Part shown: piece after piece, positions 18,001-25,983 of the stretch
How positions within the stretch are numbered: position 1 is the stretch's first letter
How the letters are laid out: each line of letters starts with the position of its first letter
Source of the DNA: Legionellaceae bacterium
GTDB taxonomy: Bacteria; Pseudomonadota; Gammaproteobacteria; Legionellales; Legionellaceae
Assembly (NCBI GenBank): GCA_029210265.1
Contig: JARGNP010000006.1
Span: forward strand, 33,330 to 97,329
DNA length: 64,000 bases
Direction of reading: 5' to 3'
Program-made: the position numbers and the translations under genes
Notes under the pieces: model-generated
What the model saw: only the letters and a program-made list of their open reading frames with translations
The model's database searches: none
Told to the model about the DNA's origin: nothing

Positions 18001-18651
18001 ATGGTTAATAAAAAAGCGGTTAAAACGGATGAGCTGATTAATCAAGCAAAGGCTCTTCAGACTCGGCTTAAATTGAACGATCGCAAAAATATGCCCCGTC
18101 CGGTTTTATTGGTGACCGCTGAAAATAACTTGAAAACAGCATCTTCTAAGGCAATAGAGCATATAAAAATTCGGTTGAAAAACCCTGAAGTAAAAGAAGA
18201 AGAAATACAGCAAGCCCAAGCTACATTAACAGCCATTAAGCAATGGCTGGATGATCCAACCAATGATAAGACGCTTACTGCCGTGGCTAATGCTGCGGAA
18301 GAAGAGCGCAAACTATCTCCAAATCCCAAAGCAAAACATGATTGGGGCTATGTGGCATCGACGGTTGTAACTTTAGCTGTGTGTTTATTACTTGCAGCTG
18401 CAGTGCTTGCAACCGTTGCTGGGATGTGTTTCGGGGCTGAGGTCGATCTAGTATCACCAACGATTCTTTTATTCCCATGGGTGGATGGGGGCACATCTAT
18501 ACCACAGAAAGAGATGAAAAACACACCACAGCAAGAGATGAAAAACGCAGTGCAGAATATAAGAGATAACAGGCCAAAAGCAGAGGTGCAATCAGAGCAC
18601 ATGCCGAAGGAAGATGACGTGCGTGAGGCTTCAATCCCGCCTCCATCCTGA
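18001..18651 (+). CDS. Single-pass membrane protein of unknown function
   Basis: About 216 residues. The N-terminal ~115 residues are helical and charged, followed by a strong membrane segment (about residues 117-140, VVTLAVCLLLAAAVLATVAG), then a polar tail with Pro, Glu and Lys (HMPKEDDVREASIPPPS). The frame opens with a GTG at 17992, but the ATG at 18001 is better placed after GGTGGA. The acidic tail resembles the glutamate-rich C-termini of some Dot/Icm substrates; this is only suggestive. No domain recognised. Confidence 0.6.
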   Translation: MVNKKAVKTDELINQAKALQTRLKLNDRKNMPRPVLLVTAENNLKTASSKAIEHIKIRLKNPEVKEEEIQQAQATLTAIKQWLDDPTNDKTLTAVANAAEEERKLSPNPKAKHDWGYVASTVVTLAVCLLLAAAVLATVAGMCFGAEVDLVSPTILLFPWVDGGTSIPQKEMKNTPQQEMKNAVQNIRDNRPKAEVQSEHMPKEDDVREASIPPPS

Positions 18652-18762
18652 TCTCACCCTGAAGCTGTTCGCGTGAAAAATTCATGCAGTCCTGCATTGC
18701 TGTTTTAGGCTATACTTAACGCATGATGGAAATTAAATAATGATCCAAGGAGTATGATCCCT

Positions 18763-19188
18763 ATGAAGATTCAAAAAGGGTTTACCATGATTGAGCTTGT
18801 TATGGTGATTTTAATTCTAGGTATTTTAGCCGTGGTGGCGATACCTCGATTTATTGAGTTACAAGCCAATGCTCAGCAAGCCGCAGTGGATGGCATGGCG
18901 AGTTCGCTTTTGTCAGTCAATATTGCGAATCAAGTTAACTGTTCATCGAGCGACCCTACGGTTGTCGAGGCAAAATGCATGAAAGTTTCCAAATGCTCAG
19001 ATCTGGCTGTTTTAGTGAAGCCAGCTTTAAATTTGGGAGCCGCTGGGGCGGCGATAGCCGATATGTATAATCTTGCTGTTGATAAGGCTGTTTTAGCAAA
19101 TGGCCATGAAGTGACCTGTACTTTGCAATATAATAAAAAGGGTACAGCCTATACATCAACGTTTCCAGCAACAGGGGCTGTTAATTAA
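18763..19188 (+). CDS. Type IV pilin-like protein (prepilin signal)
   Basis: About 141 residues starting MKIQKGFTMIELVMVILIL, a class III prepilin signal: cleavage after Gly6, Phe at +1 and Glu at +5, followed by the hydrophobic assembly helix. The mature C-terminal region contains several Cys that may form disulfides. It could be a major or minor pilin or a type II secretion pseudopilin; no other pilus gene is in the window. I prefer the ATG at 18763 because AAGGAG is 10 bases upstream, while the ATG at 18754 is too close to it. The 3' end overlaps the convergent patatin gene by 8 bases. Confidence 0.85.
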   Translation: MKIQKGFTMIELVMVILILGILAVVAIPRFIELQANAQQAAVDGMASSLLSVNIANQVNCSSSDPTVVEAKCMKVSKCSDLAVLVKPALNLGAAGAAIADMYNLAVDKAVLANGHEVTCTLQYNKKGTAYTSTFPATGAVN

Positions 19189-20290
19189 AAAACGCATGGA
19201 GATTTGCTTCTTGCGCAAGCGTGTCTTCATAGCCTAATTCAATTAATTCTTGAGCAAATTCTTTTTCAAACAAAAGAAAACTCAATAAGTCGCCTGAGTG
19301 CTCTTGCGCACCGAGCATATTTAAACACACACGTAGCAAGGTTGGCATGGTTTGATATTTATCTTGGGCCATCTTAGCCACGTTCATGCTTGGGCGCAGG
19401 TGGCACGTTTCAACAGGACGCCAAGGTGAGTGGCGTTTCTTCCAGATAGAAAGCAAACGTGCAATATCGTTCATACGGTTGACGTTTTCAATGTCGCGGT
19501 CAAGATTATCTAAAAATAAACCGTTCAGCATGTTACCTAAGATATGCGCAAACCCAATATCTTTACTTTGTAGCTTTTCAGGCTGAATGGCTGAAGGAAC
19601 CGGGCGCGTGCCAATAATTAAAATTTTCTCGACATGGAAGCGTAGCGGGCCACGCAAAGGTGAAACTAACCCCATGCTGCCGTCACCGTAGTGTAAGCCA
19701 TTGACCGGTACGGTAGGAAAAAAGAGGGGTAAGGCACTCGATGCGAGAATATGCTCGGCTCGTAGTGCTGTGCGTTGGCTTGTATGGCGTGGGTAGAACC
19801 AATCATCAAAATGAGGGGCGTGATGTTGATAAAACGAAACCGTGCGCTGTGTTTCATAGCAGTTTGTGATGACTTCCATGGTTTCGAGTAAGCCGTCTTC
19901 TATATTTTGATGAATTTTTTCAAAATCAATATGGCTTTGTATAAAACTATGCAACGGTGCAGTGTCGAGCAGGTAGCCCGATTTACGTTGCTTGAGCATA
20001 AACCGCGTTAAGTTGCGCGCAACGGATTTACCGAGTTCGTAATTACTCGCGTTATAAATTTCTTGGCAATGAATGTTGTGCCATAATGCCTCGAGTTTTT
20101 CGACAGCAAGGCCAAAATCGTCAGCATTCTCCGCTAAAACAGCCGCGTTGATGCTGCCAACGCTGACGCCGCTTATCATGCTAAAGGGAAGCGTTTTGCT
20201 TTTAAATATGTGATGGATAGCTTTCAGGACACCTGCTTGATAAGCTCCGCGAGCGCCGCCACCGGCCAAATAAAGTGCTGTTTTAGCCAT
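19181..20290 (-). CDS. Patatin-like phospholipase
   Basis: A 369-residue lipid acyl hydrolase. The oxyanion motif GGGARGAYQAGVL is near the N-terminus, the nucleophile is Ser43 in GVSVGS, and the catalytic Asp is in the DGS of GLHYGDGSMG. The first ~220 residues form the patatin domain; the remaining ~150 are unassigned. There is no signal peptide. Legionella pneumophila secretes several patatin-like proteins (VpdA-C), but this size and motif set also match ordinary bacterial patatin-like proteins. The ATG is at 20290 and the next gene upstream, hda, runs in the same direction 87 bases away. Confidence 0.9.
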   Translation of the reverse strand: MAKTALYLAGGGARGAYQAGVLKAIHHIFKSKTLPFSMISGVSVGSINAAVLAENADDFGLAVEKLEALWHNIHCQEIYNASNYELGKSVARNLTRFMLKQRKSGYLLDTAPLHSFIQSHIDFEKIHQNIEDGLLETMEVITNCYETQRTVSFYQHHAPHFDDWFYPRHTSQRTALRAEHILASSALPLFFPTVPVNGLHYGDGSMGLVSPLRGPLRFHVEKILIIGTRPVPSAIQPEKLQSKDIGFAHILGNMLNGLFLDNLDRDIENVNRMNDIARLLSIWKKRHSPWRPVETCHLRPSMNVAKMAQDKYQTMPTLLRVCLNMLGAQEHSGDLLSFLLFEKEFAQELIELGYEDTLAQEANLHAFFN

Positions 20291-20377
20291 ACATACGTTC
20301 CGTGTAATAATTATTATTATTTATATCAGGTCTATGTAGGAACTATAGTTGAGAGGGTGGGCTAATATCAAGTGAAG

Positions 20378-21073
20378 TTACCAATTTAGCGTGGTTTTTA
20401 CGAAAGGAATGGTAATTTTTCGTTGTGCGGCAAGTGAAGCGCGATCGAGACGGTCAAGTAAAGTATGTAAATCATGCATATTACGTGCGCTACGGTTGAC
20501 TAGAAATTGAGCTACGGGCTCGGGTAATTCGAAGCCCCGTTTACGCGCTTGTGCGCGCAGGGTTTTAATTTTATCGCTGTCGTTCAGCTCGTGGACCTGC
20601 ATGACGAGGCAGGATGTTAAACGCGACCGCAAGTCAGCGAGTGCAATGGGCGTGTGCTGCGGGGGAAGAGAGCTTGCGATAATCATGGTGTTTGTTCCAG
20701 CATCGCGAACACGGTTATACAAATGAAATAAAGCTTCTTCCCAAGCGGCGTGGCCGGTAATGGCATCAAGTTCATCGATACAAAGCAGTTGATGAGCATC
20801 TAAATCATGGATAACCGTAGGGTCCCATGTTTTAAGGGTGTCTAATGGCAGATAAAAGCTTGACTTATCTTGCCCCAAGAGTTGTTGGCAGCATGCTTGT
20901 AAAAGATGTGACTTGCCGCTTCCTGCGGGTCCCCATAGGTAAATAAAACGTTCGCCTGTGCCGGAGAGCGTGGATGTAAGTTCTTGTTGAAGTAATGTAT
21001 TTTCACCCCAGCCGAAATCAGCAAAGGTTGCTTCGAGGTTGGGTTGAATGGCCAGGGCGAGTTGATGGTTCAT
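20378..21073 (-). CDS. hda: DnaA regulatory inactivator Hda
   Basis: AAA+ protein that stimulates ATP hydrolysis by DnaA after replication starts, limiting re-initiation. About 231 residues, close to E. coli Hda (233). The Walker A motif is WGPAGSGKSH, and the DELDAI box serves as Walker B. The start is the ATG at 21073, which overlaps the pgsA stop (ATGA); the frame continues upstream inside pgsA but that part is unrelated. Coupled translation with pgsA is likely. Confidence 0.93.
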   Translation of the reverse strand: MNHQLALAIQPNLEATFADFGWGENTLLQQELTSTLSGTGERFIYLWGPAGSGKSHLLQACCQQLLGQDKSSFYLPLDTLKTWDPTVIHDLDAHQLLCIDELDAITGHAAWEEALFHLYNRVRDAGTNTMIIASSLPPQHTPIALADLRSRLTSCLVMQVHELNDSDKIKTLRAQARKRGFELPEPVAQFLVNRSARNMHDLHTLLDRLDRASLAAQRKITIPFVKTTLNW

Positions 21074-21642
21074 TGGGGCGTCGGCGTGCTGGCAAATGCA
21101 TGTTTGGCGCCCGTCCAAAAATAGTCGATGTAACTTGTTGTTGTCGTTAGGCTGGTCAAGCTAATTAAGATATAGGTCAGCGTGGTTGCGTGCGGTATGG
21201 TGTTGACAAACGCGAGCTTGGTTAAGCAAAAAACAACGAGGCCGAGCTGTAAGGCGGTGTTAATTTTACTGAGTACCGTGGGTTTAAATTCAATACGTTG
21301 TTGAGGAACAAAGCGATGCCAGGTGAGTACGCCGAGAGATATGGTGACATCGCGACAAAATACGAGAATCACAAGCCACCAGGGAAGTTGTTTTATGAGC
21401 GCGAGCGAAACAAAACTGGAGGCGATTAATAACTTATCAGCTAAAGGGTCAATAAAAGAACCAAATCGGCTTTGCCAATGAAAGGTTCGCGCAAGCCAAC
21501 CGTCGAAGCCATCGGTGAGGCCTGCCAATATAAATATATAGAGTGCGCCGCTGTAGTTTGCCTGATGCAAATACATAAGAAAAGGAGCGATCAGGACGAA
21601 CCGGGTTAGGGTGAACGCGTTAGGCAAGTATTTCAGTATCAT
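21070..21642 (-). CDS. pgsA: CDP-alcohol phosphatidyltransferase, likely phosphatidylglycerophosphate synthase
   Basis: About 190 residues with several membrane segments. The CDP-alcohol signature is complete: DGFDGWLARTFHWQSRFGSF followed by IDPLADK, so all the metal-binding Asp residues are present. The family links a CDP-activated lipid to an alcohol; size and N-terminus (YLPNAFTLTRF) fit PgsA, which makes PG phosphate from CDP-diacylglycerol and glycerol-3-phosphate. The ATG at 21642 is chosen over one three codons upstream. It overlaps hda by four bases. Confidence 0.88.
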   Translation of the reverse strand: MILKYLPNAFTLTRFVLIAPFLMYLHQANYSGALYIFILAGLTDGFDGWLARTFHWQSRFGSFIDPLADKLLIASSFVSLALIKQLPWWLVILVFCRDVTISLGVLTWHRFVPQQRIEFKPTVLSKINTALQLGLVVFCLTKLAFVNTIPHATTLTYILISLTSLTTTTSYIDYFWTGAKHAFASTPTPQ

Positions 21643-21798
21643 GAACCCCAAGAACCATTATATAATATTGCGGTCGAATAGGGTCAAATACTACCAAAGG
21701 CTGGATAATATGTCACGTATAAAATAATTTCACTGAGGTGTTAGAGGCTTATATAAGATATTTGAGGGGATAAAAAAACAAAAAAAATCATGAAACGC

Positions 21799-21827
21799 TT
21801 GTGACTTGCTCGGGATTTAGTTAGAAT
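21799..21827 (+). promoter_or_regulatory. Predicted promoter of rplM-rpsI
   Basis: TTGTGA (21799-21804) and TAGAAT (21822-21827) are spaced by 17 bases, 50 bases before the rplM ATG. It lies in the divergent gap between pgsA and rplM. Confidence 0.65.
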
Positions 21828-21876
21828 CGCCCGTTCAGCAGTATTGCAAAAACTTTTAGGCGTACGGAGTCAGCAC

Positions 21877-22311
21877 ATGAAAACCTATAGTGCCAAGGCC
21901 GCCGATGTAAATCGGGGTTGGTATATTATTGATGCGAGTGAGCAAGTATTGGGTCGTCTTGCGACCGAGGCCGCGCGTCGTCTTCGCGGAAAACATAAGG
22001 CCGAATATACCCCGCATGTAGATACAGGGGATTACATCATTGTCATTAATGCAGAAAAAGTTGCAGTGACAGGGCGTAAATTTAAAGATAAAACTTATTA
22101 TTCTCACTCTGGGTATCCAGGTGGGCTTAAACAAATCCAGTTTGATAAACTGCAAGAGAAGAATCCGACCAAGATTATTGAACTTGCAATTAAAGGGATG
22201 CTTCCTAAGAACTCATTGGGTCGTGATATGTACCGCAAGCTTAAAGTGTATGCCGGTTCAGAGCACCCACATGAAGCGCAGCAACCTACAAAACTTGAGA
22301 TTGAGGGGTAA
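21877..22311 (+). CDS. rplM: 50S ribosomal protein L13
   Basis: 144 residues, starting [20 protein letters not shown], with the typical [21 protein letters not shown] and [19 protein letters not shown] segments. L13 is an early assembly protein of the large subunit. The open frame extends upstream, but the ATG at 21877 has GGAG eight bases before it and matches the family start. rpsI follows after four bases, the standard bacterial pair. Confidence 0.98.
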   Translation: MKTYSAKAADVNRGWYIIDASEQVLGRLATEAARRLRGKHKAEYTPHVDTGDYIIVINAEKVAVTGRKFKDKTYYSHSGYPGGLKQIQFDKLQEKNPTKIIELAIKGMLPKNSLGRDMYRKLKVYAGSEHPHEAQQPTKLEIEG

Positions 22312-22315
22312 TAAT

Positions 22316-22759
22316 ATGGCTGAATTAGCACAGCATTACGGAACCGGCCGTCGCAAAAGTTCGACAGCTCGTGTTTTTCTTCGTCCAGGGAAAGGCAATA
22401 TTGTTGTTAACCAACGCCCTGTCGCCGACTATTTTGGTCGTGAGACAGCTTGCATGTTGGTTCGCCAGCCGCTTGAAACGGTTGACGTACTTGCGCGATT
22501 TGATGTGTACGCTACGGTAAAAGGTGGCGGTATTTCAGGTCAAGCTGGTGCCGTTCGCTTAGGCATTGCACGCGCTTTAGTTTCTTATGATGAAGAAGGT
22601 GATGCGGGTGAAGGTAGCGAAGCTCGAGGATTGAATCCAGATTCATACCGACGTCAATTAAGAACCCGTGGTTTGTTAACACGTGATTCACGTTGTGTTG
22701 AACGGAAAAAAGTGGGTCTGCGAAAAGCACGTCGCGCAACCCAATACTCGAAACGATAA
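22316..22759 (+). CDS. rpsI: 30S ribosomal protein S9 with an internal insertion
   Basis: 147 residues against 130 in E. coli. Typical segments are [30 protein letters not shown] and the C-terminal [19 protein letters not shown], whose basic tail reaches the P-site tRNA. About 16 extra residues ([16 protein letters not shown]) follow SYD, where E. coli continues directly to the LRSELRKAG helix. The insert is acidic and glycine-rich, in frame, and leaves flanking motifs intact, so the protein should be functional. The ATG lies four bases after rplM; a terminator follows. Confidence 0.97.
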   Translation: MAELAQHYGTGRRKSSTARVFLRPGKGNIVVNQRPVADYFGRETACMLVRQPLETVDVLARFDVYATVKGGGISGQAGAVRLGIARALVSYDEEGDAGEGSEARGLNPDSYRRQLRTRGLLTRDSRCVERKKVGLRKARRATQYSKR

Positions 22760-22776
22760 AGCTTCGTTTTGTGTGG

Positions 22777-22802
22777 CCCCGCCTTGTTGCGGGGTTTTTT
22801 TT
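22777..22802 (+). terminator. Rho-independent terminator of rplM-rpsI
   Basis: CCCCGC (22777-22782) and GCGGGG (22789-22794) form a GC-rich stem with a short loop, followed directly by eight T residues. Confidence 0.92.
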
Positions 22803-22822
22803 ACCACTTTTTTGATAAATTG

Positions 22823-22831
22823 TGGTATAAT
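22823..22831 (+). promoter_or_regulatory. Extended -10 promoter for sspAB
   Basis: TGG directly followed by the consensus hexamer TATAAT (22826-22831) makes an extended -10 element. No good -35 box is present, as is common for this class. It lies between the rpsI terminator and the sspA start, about 65 bases upstream of the ATG. Confidence 0.65.
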
Positions 22832-22895
22832 AAGCCTCCCAACGATTGACTATTACTAATTGTTGCTAAATATTTGGTAATTTATAGGAGTGAGG

Positions 22896-23525
22896 ATGGC
22901 TATTATTGCAAAACGTACCGTCATGTCATTGTATTCTGATTCTGGCGATGTCTACAGTCACCAGGTTCGAATTGTACTGGCTGAAAAAGGTGTCAATGTT
23001 GACATTATTCCTGCGAAAGACGGCTCGCTTCCCGAAGAACTATCGGCAGTTAATCCCTATAATACGGTTCCAACGTTGATTGATCGAGAGCTTGTTTTGT
23101 ATGAAGCGCCGATTATCATGGAATATTTGGATGAACGTTTTCCGCATCCTCCGTTATTGCCTGTTTATCCGGTTGCGCGTGCTGAAACACGAAAAATGAT
23201 GTATCGCATTGAGCAGGATTGGTATTCTTTACTTCATAATATTCAGGCGGGTGGTTCGGATGAAGAGCTTACAACCTGTCGAGAAAGTTTAAGTGAAAGT
23301 TTAAGTAGCTTAGAGCCTATTTTTGCAGATAAACCTTTTTTCTTGAGTGACGAGCATTCAATGCTTGATTGCGCTTTAGCGCCGTTGCTTTGGCGTTTGC
23401 CGATGTTAGGTGTTGAATTGCCAGCCGATGCCATTGCTTTGCAAGCTTATATGGAGCGGCTGTTTGAGCGCGATGCTTTTCAAAGTAGTTTAACTGATGC
23501 TGAGCGGCAGCTAAGGGTGGCTTAG
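22896..23525 (+). CDS. sspA: Stringent starvation protein A
   Basis: 209-residue protein of the glutathione-S-transferase fold that binds RNA polymerase and alters promoter use in stress and stationary phase. Family segments include YSHQVRIVLAEKG, NPYNTVPTLIDRELVLYE and IIMEYLDERFPHPPLLP. The start ATG at 22896 is preferred to a GTG two codons upstream because it matches the family N-terminus and follows AGGAG. In several pathogens SspA controls virulence genes. It is followed after two bases by sspB. Confidence 0.95.
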   Translation: MAIIAKRTVMSLYSDSGDVYSHQVRIVLAEKGVNVDIIPAKDGSLPEELSAVNPYNTVPTLIDRELVLYEAPIIMEYLDERFPHPPLLPVYPVARAETRKMMYRIEQDWYSLLHNIQAGGSDEELTTCRESLSESLSSLEPIFADKPFFLSDEHSMLDCALAPLLWRLPMLGVELPADAIALQAYMERLFERDAFQSSLTDAERQLRVA

Positions 23526-23527
23526 TC

Positions 23528-23947
23528 ATGAGTATGACCTCAAGCAGGCCTTATTTGATTCGTTCGATTTATGATTGGATTGTTGATAATGCATTAACAC
23601 CTTACATTCTTGTGAACGCGGAGTACCCAGGTGTGGAAATCCCGCTTGAATTTGTGAGTGGTGGTCGTGTTATCTTAAATATTTCTCCTGATTCATGCCG
23701 AGGCTTGCATCTTGATAACGATCGTATTGTGTTCACCACACGCTTTTCTGGTCGAACAGTGCAGTTGGCGATGGGGCCCGGCGCTGTGATGGCAATTTAT
23801 GCCAAAGAGAACGGACGCGGTATGGAGTTTGGTGAGGAAGACGGCGATTTACCTCCAACAGGTGAGGGAGACGGCTCTCAATATGGTACGGGTACAGGCA
23901 CAGGCAGCAAAGGACGCAACAAACCAGCTTTGCGCTTGGTTAAATAG
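23528..23947 (+). CDS. sspB: Stringent starvation protein B, ClpXP adaptor
   Basis: 139 residues. SspB delivers ssrA-tagged peptides to ClpXP. The N-terminal ~110 residues are the tag-binding domain (SRPYLIRSIYDWIVDN, PYILVNAEYPGVEIP). A flexible Gly/Thr-rich linker follows and the C-terminus KPALRLVK matches the ClpX-binding module of E. coli (RPALRVVK). It lies two bases after sspA, the conserved arrangement. Confidence 0.96.
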   Translation: MSMTSSRPYLIRSIYDWIVDNALTPYILVNAEYPGVEIPLEFVSGGRVILNISPDSCRGLHLDNDRIVFTTRFSGRTVQLAMGPGAVMAIYAKENGRGMEFGEEDGDLPPTGEGDGSQYGTGTGTGSKGRNKPALRLVK

Positions 23948-23986
23948 TTACACGGATATTTTCCGTATGCTTTAAGGTTTGTGTGC

Positions 23987-24460
23987 ATGAAAATGTGCTT
24001 TGAATTACCGAATGAACAAGCGACCGATGCGCTAGCGAATACGTTAGCGCATAGCTTAACATCACCTTCCATTTTAACATTTTCTGGCGAGCTCGGTGCG
24101 GGGAAAACCGCGCTGGTTCGAAGTATGCTTCGGGCGCTAGGTGTTACTTCTACCATAAAAAGTCCGACATTTTCTGTTGTTGAAAGTTATCAACTCGCTG
24201 ATTATTCAGTGCATCATTTTGATCTATACCGTATGAGTGACGAAACTGAGCTTGAAGCTATTGGGGTTCGAGATTATTTTTCATCGGATGCTGTTTGCTG
24301 TGTTGAATGGCCCGAACGCGCACCTTACTTGTTGGCCCAGGTCGATGTAAGCTTTGTCTTTAAATTTAATCTTGATCATGATGGACGAACCTTGATTGCA
24401 ACCGCTTCAAGTGAGCGCGGACGAGCGTTATTAACTTGCCTAGGGAGGGCGCAGGGATGA
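23987..24460 (+). CDS. tsaE: tRNA threonylcarbamoyladenosine biosynthesis ATPase TsaE
   Basis: About 157 residues. TsaE works with TsaB and TsaD in making t6A at position 37 of ANN-decoding tRNAs. The P-loop is GELGAGKT, followed by the family motifs IKSPTFSVVESY and HHFDLYRM, and VEWPERA near the end. I use the ATG at 23987; an in-frame GTG lies two codons upstream. The stop overlaps the start of the amidase gene (ATGA), so the genes are translationally coupled. Confidence 0.94.
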   Translation: MKMCFELPNEQATDALANTLAHSLTSPSILTFSGELGAGKTALVRSMLRALGVTSTIKSPTFSVVESYQLADYSVHHFDLYRMSDETELEAIGVRDYFSSDAVCCVEWPERAPYLLAQVDVSFVFKFNLDHDGRTLIATASSERGRALLTCLGRAQG

Positions 24461-25983
24461 AGATGTTTTGGTGTCTTATGGGCTTATTGGTTTCTTCGGT
24501 GGGATGTGCTGCGAGTTTGGACGCGGTGGCTGTTCACGAAGATAAAAACCATGTTTTAGTTCGGTTTAAATTATCGGATGCTTTTGAATATAAAGTATTT
24601 ACGCTTCCGAATCCTAACCGTATTATTCTTGATTTTCCGTCGGTAAAAGATAAGGTTCATGGGGCGGCACGAGAAGGTGGACAACAGCTGGTTTCTGGTA
24701 TGCGAACAGGACGTTCAAGTACAGAAACGCTTCGGGTGGTGTTTGATGCAACGCGTCCTATGCGTGTTGTACATGTGGGTTTATCGAAAAAGCGCGGAAC
24801 CCATGAATTAATTTTAGAATTGGAACCTCAAGACACATCGAAACGGCCTGTTGTTACTTCAAACACGAATATTAAATCGATAACAAAAAAAATGCCAACT
24901 AAACCTGTGCAAGCACCAGCGCCGGAGATTAAAAAAGTAGCTGTAGTTAAGAAAGCTCCTGAAGTTAAAAAAGTAGCGGTGGTTAAGAAAGCCCCTGAGA
25001 TTAAGAAGGCTCCTGAAGTTAAAAAAATAGCGGTGGTTAAGAAAGCTCCTGAGCTTAAGCCCATCGTAGCCCAACATGCACCACCTAAGGTATTGCGTGA
25101 TGTAGTGGTTGTTCTTGATCCTGGGCATGGCGGTAAAGATCCAGGTGCTTTGGGTGTACGAAAAAGCCAAGAAAAACGCATTGTTTTAGAGATTGCTAAG
25201 AAATTAAAAAAACTGATCGACCGACAGCCGGGCATGCGGGCTGTTTTGACGCGTGACGGTGATTATTATTTAGGGCTTCGTGAGCGTTTAAATATTGCGC
25301 GTAAACATGAAGGCGATGTATTTGTTTCGATTCATGCCGATGCTTTTATTAGCTCTAAATCTAAAGGTGTGTCTGTGTTTGCTTTATCTCAGCGTGGGGC
25401 AACCAGTGAAGCTGCACAGTGGCTTGCTGAGAAAGAGAATCATTCAGAATTAGGCGGGGTTGATCTCTCGGGCTTGGATGATGAAAATGATTTGATTCGT
25501 ACGGTATTGATTGATTTATCACAAACGGCGACAACCACGGCAAGTGTTCAAATGGGATCGCAAGTACTGACACGCTTAGATCATGTCACCAGCTTGCATA
25601 GCAATAAAGTGGAACAAGCTCGCTTTGTGGTCTTAAAATCACCAGATATTCCATCGATTCTGGTTGAGACGGGGTTTATTTCGAACGCAAAAGAAGAGAA
25701 AAACTTAAACGATCCACGTTATCAAGCACGTATAACACAAGCGATGTTTGAAGGGCTAAAAAAATACTTTTGGAATCATCCGCCACATGGAACGCGCTTT
25801 GAAGTCATGGCGAATGCGCATCTGCATGTGGTGCGCGCAGGTGATACATTGCCTGTGGTCGCTGAGCGGTACAAGGTTGCTGAGGCTGATTTGGTGATGT
25901 TGAATGGCATACAGGGCGTACGTATTTCTCCGGGGCAAAAATTAAGCATTCCGAAACGCACTTTGGATAAAGCTTCTGCATGA
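24457..25983 (+). CDS. N-acetylmuramoyl-L-alanine amidase (AMIN, Amidase_3, LysM)
   Basis: About 508 residues; a cell-separation amidase that cuts the amide bond between MurNAc and L-Ala. It has an N-terminal signal peptide (cleavage near GCAAS), an AMIN domain to ~125 (peptidoglycan targeting), a linker with repeated KKAPEVKK-type units (~150-205), an Amidase_3 domain with zinc motifs (LDPGHGGKDPGA, SIHADAF) and a C-terminal LysM (VVRAGDTLPVVAERY). The AmiB/AmiC type with LysM fits this neighbourhood. The signal region contains SVGC, so a lipoprotein cannot be excluded. It overlaps tsaE and mutL by four bases each. Confidence 0.93.
   Translation: MKMFWCLMGLLVSSVGCAASLDAVAVHEDKNHVLVRFKLSDAFEYKVFTLPNPNRIILDFPSVKDKVHGAAREGGQQLVSGMRTGRSSTETLRVVFDATRPMRVVHVGLSKKRGTHELILELEPQDTSKRPVVTSNTNIKSITKKMPTKPVQAPAPEIKKVAVVKKAPEVKKVAVVKKAPEIKKAPEVKKIAVVKKAPELKPIVAQHAPPKVLRDVVVVLDPGHGGKDPGALGVRKSQEKRIVLEIAKKLKKLIDRQPGMRAVLTRDGDYYLGLRERLNIARKHEGDVFVSIHADAFISSKSKGVSVFALSQRGATSEAAQWLAEKENHSELGGVDLSGLDDENDLIRTVLIDLSQTATTTASVQMGSQVLTRLDHVTSLHSNKVEQARFVVLKSPDIPSILVETGFISNAKEEKNLNDPRYQARITQAMFEGLKKYFWNHPPHGTRFEVMANAHLHVVRAGDTLPVVAERYKVAEADLVMLNGIQGVRISPGQKLSIPKRTLDKASA

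Noticed and set aside
24828..25235. Antisense frames over the amidase linker
   Set aside because: Caused by the repetitive KKAPEVKK coding DNA; no start signal.
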